A DNA stretch of 23,296 nt from Saccoglossus kowalevskii. Its lineage: Eukaryota > Hemichordata > Enteropneusta > Harrimaniidae. Location of the stretch: assembly GCF_000003605.2 (NCBI RefSeq), contig NW_003141328.1, positions 126,588-149,883 on the forward strand, read 5' to 3'. Both the position numbers and the translations under genes were made by a program. How positions within the stretch are numbered: position 1 is the first letter of the stretch; each line of letters opens with the position of its first letter. The notes under the pieces were generated by a model, which was not told where the DNA came from, ran no database searches, and saw only the letters and a list, made by a program, of their open reading frames with translations. Shown piece by piece: positions 10,468 to 18,568 of the stretch.

Positions 10468-11300
10468 CGTAATTCAAGATTGTCTGACCTCAGCTGTCCC
10501 CACCAGTCTTACATTCTGTTCTTTCTATGACAGCACTATCACAGGGATGGGGTGGCAACAAATCATGAAAATAAAAATCTGCATGCCCTTAGGAGGGTGG
10601 ATGTCGCTCAGTGGAAAAAAATTACAGCAAATACATCAGGGAAAATAAAAATTAGCATGAACAAATTTATATTTTGCAGTTTTTCTGGCATCATCCCAGA
10701 GTTTCTAATGATCCTTCCTTAATTGTTGTACATATATCGTATGTTGACAAATCTTTTTAGCTAAAGTGCCTTGAATGGGGACCCTTTTTGGAGTCCGATT
10801 GTTTAAAACGGTTTCAGCATTCATTATCAAAATAAATCTATTGCAGAAAATAATTTTTAGAAAACATGCTGAGCGGTAAGCCTCAAAGACTGCTGATAAT
10901 CCCTACTAATTCCTTCTATCAAAATTTCGACACTGAACTTGGAATTCAGTTTAGGTTTCACTGTAGAATTAGTAATGCCTAAAAGACCCTCACAAAAATG
11001 GAAAAGGTTTTTTGTTATTTTTTTTAATTTCAATATAAATAAAGAGATACTAACTACATTTTACAAAATATAATAGCTTCTCTGATGTTAAATATATCCT
11101 ATTTTTACTGCTTATAGGCATACATTGTTGCCACGACTGATCCAGACAATATTTCTTGTGTAATCTAAATATTTTTATTCTATATACAATTTACTGGACA
11201 AAGTTACTCAGAAACCATATTAAGACGATTCCAGTAACTTTTAAGCATTTTATGTTGTAAATGAAATTTTCTCTTTTATTCCTTCAAATAAAAACTTACG
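10468..11300 (+). other. Probable LRRC59 3' untranslated region
   Basis: AATAAA hexamers on the plus strand lie at 10570-10575, 10644-10649, 10831-10836, 11038-11043 and 11287-11292. The base composition is AT-rich, so which one is used cannot be decided from sequence. The nearest would give a short untranslated region; LRRC59 transcripts in vertebrates have long ones. No open frame of interest follows the stop. Confidence 0.45.
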
Positions 11301-11775
11301 GTGAAATTATGGAGGTAAAAATGTTGCATCATTTTGTTTGAACGCAGTTTGAAAACTGGAACTTATGGATTGACTTCTGTCCATGGGGACCTATATCTTG
11401 GACATGCCTGGACCAATTACATTAAATACTTCATACATACATCATTAAAGATGGCCTAATGACTGACATTTTTGTACTGAAATCAAGCATTTCTGCATTA
11501 CGGAACCGGAACCCAGTCTTTTATAGATGGATTTTGTTCCAATTTAGTACATAGATTAGACATCAAAATGACTGGTGGCCATTTTATTTTAATGAATGTG
11601 GTTCTAAGCCATATCTCTGACATGCTTTGGCTGATTATATTATATTTATTTTAAAATACACCATGTCATAGATATACAGATGTATTAAAATACACCATGT
11701 CATAGATATACAGATGTATTAAAATGGACATGTTTTAATTATTGCTGTTCCAGAGCAATATCTCAATATGGACAA
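11300..11775. repeat. Diverged repeat sequence with a 34-bp tandem duplication
   Basis: Two exact neighbouring copies of AAAATACACCATGTCATA and what follows occur with a 34-base period at about 11653-11720. Around them, phrases such as CATATCTCTGACATG recur (near 11609 and 12038), indicating old duplicated repeat sequence interrupted by the inverted-repeat element at 11776. Confidence 0.5.
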
Positions 11776-11961
11776 GTACCGTAAAATCTGTATTAGAAGC
11801 CGCATCCCTAATAGAAGTCGCACCCATTCTTTTTGAATAATTGAGAACCAAAAATTCGTCATTTCTCATATGTGTAGATGCTCTAATAGAAGCCGCATCC
11901 CCTCTGTTGCATTGTACCATTTTAATAGAAGCCGCGGTTTCTAATACAGATTTTACAGTAC
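11776..11961. mobile_element. 186-bp inverted-repeat element with internal short repeats
   Basis: The ends 11776-11803 (GTACCGTAAAATCTGTATTA...) and 11934-11961 are reverse complements over 28 bases with two mismatches. The interior holds repeated forms of TAATAGAAGCCGCATCC. The minus-strand open frame at 11735-11998 is a by-product of this element. A related end (ATACCGTATTTGCTCTAAT) appears near 21661. It fits a non-autonomous MITE. Confidence 0.75.
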
Positions 11962-12793
11962 TACTTTGATGATCAGATACAAAATGACTGAATGTCAACC
12001 ATTTTAATGTTAATCAAGCATCAGCTTCTGGATCCATATCTCTGACATGTTTATGTTCCATGTTTATATTACTATAAACAAAACTATACATCTTAAATTT
12101 GATAACTGATGAGCGTGCCATGCATGGCTTGTTTTTTGTCAAACTTGCTAAATTAGGCCTAGTACCGGTATGCATTTCAGAAGTAAGTAAGTAAAAAGTG
12201 ATATTTTCGACTTGTAAAAAACCTCAAGTCCAATTACTTTGATATTGCATGTATAGGTACTACATGTGGACCTCTCTCAGATTTGTTCATTTTGTAACGA
12301 TATCTTGAATTCTCTAATTTTGGTGAATATTTGTCATTTTTGATAAAAAGTGATATTTTCCAATATTGTTGAAAATCGCAAGTCTGATTGCTTTGATACT
12401 ATAAATAATGTCCATTTTCTAAAGATATCTTCTGTTCTTAAATTGTAATGTGCATTGCTAACAGCGGAGCTATCTCAGCCGAGAGGCTGCTTGTTAACAT
12501 CAAAATTATGTGAAATTGCGATATCAATACCTTGAAGTGTTGGTGATATAAAAGACATTCTATAAAACAAAGCACAAGTGAGAATTAGTTGATTACCAAT
12601 GAATCATGTCGCACAGTCGCAAAACTTTAACTCTACATTGTGCAAACAATGAGTGAGGAACTATCAATTTTGTTATTATGTCAGTTATTTTTAATAAATA
12701 GTTTCATCTTGGCATATACGCTATATACCGACGCTGTACATTATATCACTTCCAAGTGAAAAAAGTTTGTGTCCAGTCTCGAGATGGAGCCAT
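11962..12793. repeat. Repeat-derived intergenic sequence
   Basis: Bases 12185-12520 contain AAAAGTGATATTTTC twice (near 12194 and 12348) with similar sequence after each, so an internal duplication is present. A partial relative lies at about 9930-10075. The right end carries an imperfect hairpin around AACAGCGGAGC...GAGGCTGCTTGTT (near 12460-12500). No coding signal was seen. Confidence 0.5.
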
Positions 12794-13030
12794 CTATTGA
12801 AATTCTGTTTTGTCAAGCAAATGTGGTACAACTTGGTGGGTGCCCTGGACTGTCAAATACATTGCCATCTTTAAAGGGTAGCCCTTTGCCGGCCTCTCAC
12901 TGATCATTTTATTTGTCACTTCCCATAATAATGTGCGACAAGATTTCACGGTCCCCACCATGTGACCAGTTTCAGCTACAACACTTTTCACATCGTATGT
13001 TAAGTGATGTAGCCTTTTGTAAAATTGCAC
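12794..13030 (-). CDS. Orphan open frame, possible terminal exon or retrocopy; function unknown
   Basis: On the minus strand an acceptor-like ATTGTTTTAG ends just before 13030. An uninterrupted frame follows from there to a TAG at the low end, coding about 78 residues. The peptide has protein-like composition (LHHLTYDVKSVVAETGHMV, then CRTLLWEV, then LTVQGTHQVVPHLLDK). Local G+C is higher than in the flanks. No in-frame ATG begins it: the first codon is GTG, and the first Met is at about residue 24. It lies downstream of, and on the same strand as, the GLEBS/CTD gene, so it could be an alternative last exon, the end of a separate gene, or a fragment of a transposon or retrocopy. No family was recognised. 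Confidence 0.4.
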   Translation of the reverse strand: MQFYKRLHHLTYDVKSVVAETGHMVGTVKSCRTLLWEVTNKMISERPAKGYPLKMAMYLTVQGTHQVVPHLLDKTEFQ

Positions 13031-13939
13031 CTAAAACAATATTTTAGTATATGTGGTTATATTTAAACAAAAAATGTTTAAATGTTCACAGCTTTGATAG
13101 TGAGCAAGGTGTGTGATTGAATTGAGCATATTCGAGATGTTTCAATGTATCAGGTCATATGACTTGTCCAACAAACATGTTGATAGATTTCTTTATGTAT
13201 ATTCTATGCATTGATGTAGAGTCTGTAGTTTCCCCGGAATGAACATATGCAAGATACATGTACAACTTGCTGGGAACACTTCAATAATCTACTTACAAGA
13301 TTGTGCCGAATTAACTACTCTGTCATAAGAGAAAGCAGCTTGTTTAGACGCATCAAATTTTGCCTTATATACAACTTTCAGTAGAATCATGGCAGCAAGG
13401 GACTGAAATCAAGTTTACATCCATTAGACAACAAACCAATGCATGTTCAAGTGTGAACAGTTATAAGAGTTATTCCCTGCAACTGGCCTACATGTATGAA
13501 AATCTCAAGAATAAACTCAAACTAGTATTTTTGTCAATATGCACCAGAATAGGACTTGACGCTATACGGAAGCCATTTAAGTTAGACTTTTGCTCAGCAA
13601 AATATCAAGAATTCAAGCTCTGTTTATATGAAGTAAACAATTCAGAGCTGTAATGAGGAATACTGTTCATACCCCTAGGCTATAAATATACATTTATGGC
13701 CAACTGGGGATACAATAATTATCCTACTCGTGTAACCCATTCTACCACAACTATTTCTGTGAACCCACTGTATTTATGGTAACTTCAAACCATTCACACT
13801 TGTATTGATATGCACAGAGTAATCGCTACAGATAACTGAACATGTAAACCACTATTGTAATTCTGCCCTTGGCTTCCACTGCAATGTCTGGAGCTGAGAA
13901 GTTTATGTAAACTATTGAATCAAAGAAAGCTTAGAAAGA
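13031..13939. other. Intergenic sequence, nothing firm
   Basis: An AT-rich stretch. A 97-codon plus-strand open frame (13360-13653) starts with ATG, but its composition suggests chance and neither flanking splice signals nor a recognisable family were seen. No repeat or RNA gene was identified. Confidence 0.5.
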
Positions 13940-15409
13940 ACTCCCATGTGCTGAGAGTATTGGAGACACATTAAATATAATTCGAAATTACTTAGCTGAA
14001 AACTAATTATGCAAATCAGAAAATTAATATGACCAGATTTGAGTGTAAAACTAATGAGGTCTGCGCAATGTAACAGAAAATCTATGTTTCCAAGTTTAAT
14101 TGAAATGTGATTAGAACCAAAACATGAATTATTATGCTTATTAGGGAATTAATATGAACAGATTTTTACCCCAAACTAATTAGGTTTGTACATTGTCCTA
14201 GAGCATCTTTGTACTAAGTTTCATTGAAATGGAATAATTAGTACTTTAGATATCAGTGTGAAAGCTTAAAATTGGTTAATTATGCAAATTAGGTAATTAA
14301 TATGTACAGATTTTAACCCACAATTATTCAGGTCTGTCTATTGTCCTACAGCATCCATGTACATTCATTGATATGTGATGTATAGTACCTGAGATATCAG
14401 TGTGAAAGTTGGTTAATTAGACAAACTAGGTGATTAATATGCACAAATATTTACCGAAAATTAATTGGGTCTGCATAATTCTAGATTCATTGAAATGTGA
14501 TGATTAGTACTTTAGATATCAGTAGAAAAGCTAAAATTAATTATGCAAATTAGGTAATTAATATGCACAATTATTTACCCTAAAACTAATCAGGTCTCTG
14601 CATAGTCCTAAAGGATCTATGTACCAAGTTTCATTGAAATGCAATGATTAGTACTTGAGATACCTGTGGAAAAGCTGAAAATTAACTAATTATGCAAATT
14701 AGGTGATTAATATGCACAAATATTTATCGAAAACAATCTCTGCATAGTCCTCGAGTATGTAAGTACCAAGTTTCATTGAAATGTAATGCTCACTAATATC
14801 AAATGCTGAAAATTAATTAATTATGCAAATTAGGTAATTAATATGTACTGATATTACCATAAAAACTATCAGGTCTGTGCAGTGTCATATGACATCTATG
14901 TACCAAGTTTCATTGAAATGTCATGATCAGTACTTATATCAAATGCTGAAAATTAATTAATATGTACTGATATTACCATAAAAACTATCAGGTCTGTGCA
15001 GTGTCATATGACATCTATGTACCAAGTTTCATTGAAATGTGATAATTAGTACTTGAGATATCAGTGGAAAAAATGAAAATTGACTAATCATTATGCAAAT
15101 TAGGTAATTAGTATCTACGGATTATTACCAAAAACTAATCGAAACCTAGCATTAGTTCAGAGCATGTATGTACAAAGTTTCATCAAAATCCAATGAGTGG
15201 TTGTTTAGATATCAGTGGAACAATCATGGAACAGCTAAAAATCAGCTAATTATCATGCAAATTAGCTAATTAATATGCACAGATTTTTACCAAAAACTAA
15301 GTTTCATCAAAAACCGATGTATGGTTCTTGAGATAGCAGGAACAGTCGGACACACATACAGACACACTAACTGCAAAGACTCCCATTATGTGCTTCGCAC
15401 ATGGGAGTC
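13940..15409. mobile_element. Helitron-like non-autonomous element with tandem-repeat core
   Basis: The left end ACTCCCATGTGC (13940-13951) is the reverse complement of GCACATGGGAGT at the right end (15397-15408). The right end also forms its own hairpin at 15378-15409: GACTCCCA pairs with TGGGAGTC and TGTGC with GCACA around a TTC loop, with a 3-base bulge. Subterminal inverted repeats, a 3' hairpin and a minisatellite core match the design of Helentron-associated elements (HINE/DINE-type). No Rep/helicase is encoded. Insertion-site bases were not conclusive, so class assignment is inference. Confidence 0.6.
14000..15310. repeat. Imperfect tandem array, about ten units of roughly 120-150 bp
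   Basis: Each unit carries variants of AATTATGCAAATTAGGTAAT, TTAATATG(C/T)AC, then CAAGTTTCATTGAAATG and GAGATATCAGTG. Unit anchors lie near 14006, 14130, 14278, 14415, 14538, 14688, 14818, 14950, 15090 and 15245. Units around 14842 and 14960 are nearly identical (118-base period), a recent duplication. Many units contain ATGCAAAT next to TAATTA. Confidence 0.85.
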
Positions 15410-15460
15410 AAAAAGGTGGCCAAGGGTGGGGCTCAAACCTTTTAACAGCTGAGCTATTGC
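15410..15460 (-). repeat. tRNA-like (SINE head-like) sequence, degenerate
   Basis: On the minus strand TAGCTCAGCTGTTA (15456-15443) resembles an RNA polymerase III A box, and GGTTTGAGCCCC (15439-15428) a B box. Only a few bases separate them, so the anticodon arm is missing and this cannot be a working tRNA. It directly abuts the 3' hairpin of the Helitron-like element. A decayed tRNA-derived SINE is the simplest reading; chance is possible. Confidence 0.3.
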
Positions 15461-16080
15461 TGATTTCGATGGAGGTTGTTGGCAAGCAGATGTATTAGAA
15501 TGGTCTGCATTGAATTATCCATGAGAGACGACTCAGCGTACCATAGACTGGTTGTATTTATATGTGAAGTAACATCTGTTCAGCACTGTGCATAGAGATA
15601 TGATTTACATAATATAAATCTAGATTTGGTCAATCTTGAAAATAAATCTTGGCTTTATATTTGTTATACAGTAATAGTTACTTTTCTCCAGAATGCCGCC
15701 CTTTAATTGAAATATTTCTTTTTTATCAATATGCAAGTTTTTCTGATAAAAAATTACTGGTACATGCTTGTGAACATACATGTATAAATAATTATGTTTT
15801 GTCGTTACAAACTAAAACAGATTTTTTTTGGAGTTAAAGTATGTTTGAAATCTTATTAAAGCTACAAAAAATGTGGATGCCATCAGGAATTAAATGTTAT
15901 CCATCAGTAGCCACTGTGTATGGTCTTAACACTAAGTTAATTCAAACCGGCTAAAAATGTCTGAAGAACAGTTGATATGTTTATAAAGGTAGAAAGTGAC
16001 TCTTGTATGAAAATACCAAGAATTTATTCATTTTTAAACGAATTGTACTCCCCGGGGAAATACATATCAACTTTAAAAAT
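15461..16080. other. Intergenic sequence, nothing recognised
   Basis: AT-rich sequence. The 62-codon plus-strand open frame at 15649-15837 has no supporting features. No repeats were identified. Confidence 0.5.
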
Positions 16081-16210
16081 GTTGGGGTCACCAGCCTAAT
16101 TTTTGAGAGAATGATTTTCAGTGGATAGTGACCATTTTGATAGTTTATAACCATTTTACCATATGTTCCAATGGCAGGGATATTATGCCATATGATGGGG
16201 TACTTTTGTT
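16081..16210 (+). repeat. Interspersed repeat, family B copy 1
   Basis: Shares GTCACCAGCCTA, ATTTTTGAGA, AATGATT, GTGGATAGTG, CCATTTTG, GATATTATGCCATAT and GATGGGGTACTTTT, in the same order, with the minus strand of about 22198-22392. Two copies in opposite orientation, one on each side of or inside the GLEBS/CTD gene, mark a dispersed element. Confidence 0.65.
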
Positions 16211-16989
16211 AAATTTCCTGGTTCAAAAAAAATGGAATTGTCACAATAACCATCACTGTAACACACACAACAAATGCTATTTTATTGTGTCACGAACAAC
16301 AGCTCTGAGATAGTACACCGATAAATAATGACATACGATTTATCTCAGACTTCCTCAAAAAATTATGTATATTCAAATGCATGTGAATACGTGACAGATA
16401 AACAATGAATGTGACTCGTATATATAATGTAAACAACTCTAATTTTGTATGAATTTCATTGAATGAAAATTACTCTGGAGTCCTACAAAAGTTTGATAAT
16501 CCTCAAATTATAAAAATTCCTAAATAAGCGTTTTCAGTATACATTGCTATGCAAAGTACAGAATCCTCATCAGATGTACATGGTGAAAGAAACTACTGCA
16601 CTCTTACTTATTGGTCAGAATTTAGAAAACAAAATAACATGTAAATTTGAGCAAAACCTGTAAAGAAATTATAGACATAGTGATGTGCAGATAAACCCAA
16701 ATTTATTTATCGGTATAATAATTATGGTCCCTGTGGCGGGACAAAACAGAATTTGTAACTCCATTCTTTCATGGATAGAGGTTACATTTGTTTTCAAACA
16801 AAAGTTGAAGTCACAGACATAAAGTACAATCCAAATGTGACAGTGTTAATTTGTCAAACAATGAAACACAACTAGTTGAACTACATACATGTATTGTAAA
16901 ATGCATTAATTATTCAATACTTTTTAATCTTGCTGATAAGTAAAATTTGCTAAAATAAATTCACTTAAACATGTAAAATAACAATTAGA
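16211..16989. other. Downstream flank and likely 3' untranslated region of the minus-strand gene
   Basis: AT-rich with no convincing open frame. TTTATT at 16702-16707 is an AATAAA on the minus strand about 410 bases after the stop codon of the GLEBS/CTD gene, making it a plausible polyadenylation signal. Other such hexamers occur by chance in this composition. Confidence 0.4.
16702..16707 (-). promoter_or_regulatory. Candidate polyadenylation signal (AATAAA) for the GLEBS/CTD gene
   Basis: The AATAAA hexamer on the minus strand is about 410 bases downstream of the stop at 17120-17122. It was chosen by distance only; usage is not proven. Confidence 0.35.
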
Positions 16990-17098
16990 ACTCATTGTTT
17001 TCCAGCAGAGTTTGTAAACTTAAAACCCTGTGAAATTGGTGAAAACATCAGAATAGTGAAATTAGATGCCAGTGAAAATAAATGATTTTACAGTACTT
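16990..17098 (-). repeat. Foldback-family fragment in the 3' untranslated region of the minus-strand gene
   Basis: Read on the minus strand, TACTGTAAAAT...TTATTTTCACTGG followed by AATTTCACTATTCTGATG and CACAGGGTTTTAAGTTT parallels, piece by piece, the sequence at 2984-3060. It lies just after the stop codon, so it would be transcribed as part of the 3' untranslated region. Confidence 0.5.
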
Positions 17099-17119
17099 CT
17101 ATATTAGTAACACTCAAAT

Positions 17120-18568
17120 TCAGTCAACATCATCAAACCTATGTACGGTATCAACACTTGTTTCAGCTTCTGCCAGTCGTGACTCAGTTCCATCTAATTT
17201 TGCACTGCAATCTCCAGTGTCAGTTGAAGTACTGATATCAGTAGAATCTACTGCTATTGTGATAGAATCAATAATCTGATCATATAACTTCTCAGTATCA
17301 ATATTATTTACACTCAGTGATTCGTTATCACTTGTAACACAGACAGGTTTATCCGTTTTCACTCTCATATTGGAATTCATACCATACTCTTCTGATAATC
17401 CTTCCCCGAGCTGCAACGTCTTGTCATCACATTCCGTAGATAGTTCAACGTTGATATCTTGACTGATAGACTCCACGTTAACAGGTTGTTCAGATTTGTG
17501 CATCTCCTTCTCACTAATATTATCATTTGGCTGCAATGGGGCATCTGTGGGCGAATATGTGGGAGAGGTGGGACAGTATGAAGGAGAGGCGGGTGAATAT
17601 GAAGGAGAGGGGGGTGAATATGAAGGTGAGGTGGGCGAATATTTAGGAGAGGTGGCCGAATATTTAGGAGAGGTGGGCGAATAATTAGGCGAGGTGGGAC
17701 AGTAGTATTCTGGTGACCATGAGCCATCCATGCAGTAATCCAGTGAAGCACTATTGTCTCCTAACTTTGTTGCATCAATGTCAATACTTTTAAAAGAGAA
17801 AGTTGAAGATTTCTCTTCAGATGGTAAACTCATACCACTGCTGCTGCTCCTGATATCACAGACTGTGGGTGTTGCTTCTTTTTTAACACGAGTTGGTGAA
17901 TCTTCACATGATGGTGACATTTTCACTTCAGGCGCTTTCACATGACAAGCATCTTCCATTTGAGGTGAGAACTCTTTAGAGTTATTACTGCTACCAGACA
18001 TGCACGATACCGGGGGATCTGTAGGAAAGCTGAAACTCCCGCTGCCACCACAAGAAAATAACTTATATTGCATCAAACCATCCCTATCATGTGGTTGATA
18101 TGACAAGACATTAAAGGCAGATGTGAAACCCTTTGATGCTGGCGCTTTAGATGGGCTGTATTTAACTCTCGTGATTATACGTCTGACTGGTTTCTTCTTA
18201 ATTCTACTGCAGAAGACGGGCACTTCACAAGAGTTAAACCTGACTGCATCATCCATGTTGACTTCATTGTTTGGTAATGAATCCTGTTTAGCTTCACTGA
18301 TGAAGTTTGAAGAGCTTTCCTTTCTAGAGTCTACTGCAGTAAATGTAGAGAAAGCTGGTTTTGATGCATTATTTACAGTGTTCATAAATGAGACAGGTGA
18401 CTTCAGACAGGGAGATACATCTGACATGGCTACTGAAGATGTCAATACTGTACTCTTGCTGGAATTTGACACACATTGAGATTCAGATTGTTTATTTCCA
18501 AATACGCCAAATATTGAATTCATCTTTTCTGGTTTATTACCATTCTTGTAGTTAGCAAATCTTATCTC
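17120..18568 (-). CDS. GLEBS/CTD gene, last exon (482 residues)
   Basis: Starts after acceptor TTTTACAG with [12 protein letters not shown], the second half of GLEBS copy 2. [11 protein letters not shown] follows. The residue numbers here count from the internal Met at 18523. The stretch is rich in Ser, Thr and Pro, with several short Ser-Pro sites. A basic stretch [19 protein letters not shown] lies at about 108-126. FSF pieces occur at about 164 and 242. The heptads span 274-329, followed by an acidic, Ser/Thr-rich tail ending FDDVD. Most of the exon is predicted disordered by composition. The Met at 18523 is not the true start, because the frame continues upstream through the splice site. 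Confidence 0.92.
   Translation of the reverse strand, partial: EIRFANYKNGNKPEKMNSIFGVFGNKQSESQCVSNSSKSTVLTSSVAMSDVSPCLKSPVSFMNTVNNASKPAFSTFTAVDSRKESSSNFISEAKQDSLPNNEVNMDDAVRFNSCEVPVFCSRIKKKPVRRIITRVKYSPSKAPASKGFTSAFNVLSYQPHDRDGLMQYKLFSCGGSGSFSFPTDPPVSCMSGSSNNSKEFSPQMEDACHVKAPEVKMSPSCEDSPTRVKKEATPTVCDIRSSSSGMSLPSEEKSSTFSFKSIDIDATKLGDNSASLDYCMDGSWSPEYYCPTSPNYSPTSPKYSATSPKYSPTSPSYSPPSPSYSPASPSYCPTSPTYSPTDAPLQPNDNISEKEMHKSEQPVNVESISQDINVELSTECDDKTLQLGEGLSEEYGMNSNMRVKTDKPVCVTSDNESLSVNNIDTEKLYDQIIDSITIAVDSTDISTSTDTGDCSAKLDGTESRLAEAETSVDTVHRFDDVD

Noticed and set aside
11735..11998. Minus-strand 87-codon open frame
   Set aside because: Covers the inverted-repeat element at 11776-11961; its repeated Ala-Ser-Ile-Arg pieces mirror the DNA motif repeats.
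13360..13653. Plus-strand 97-codon open frame with ATG
   Set aside because: No recognisable family, no supporting splice or promoter signals, and composition consistent with chance in AT-rich DNA.
17496..17684. Plus-strand open frame rich in GEVGEY-type repeats
   Set aside because: It is the antisense of the CTD-like heptads: the periodicity comes from the opposite strand, which continues through splice sites into conserved GLEBS sequence.
18123..18479. Plus-strand 118-codon open frame
   Set aside because: Antisense of the long minus-strand exon; no splice context or family match.
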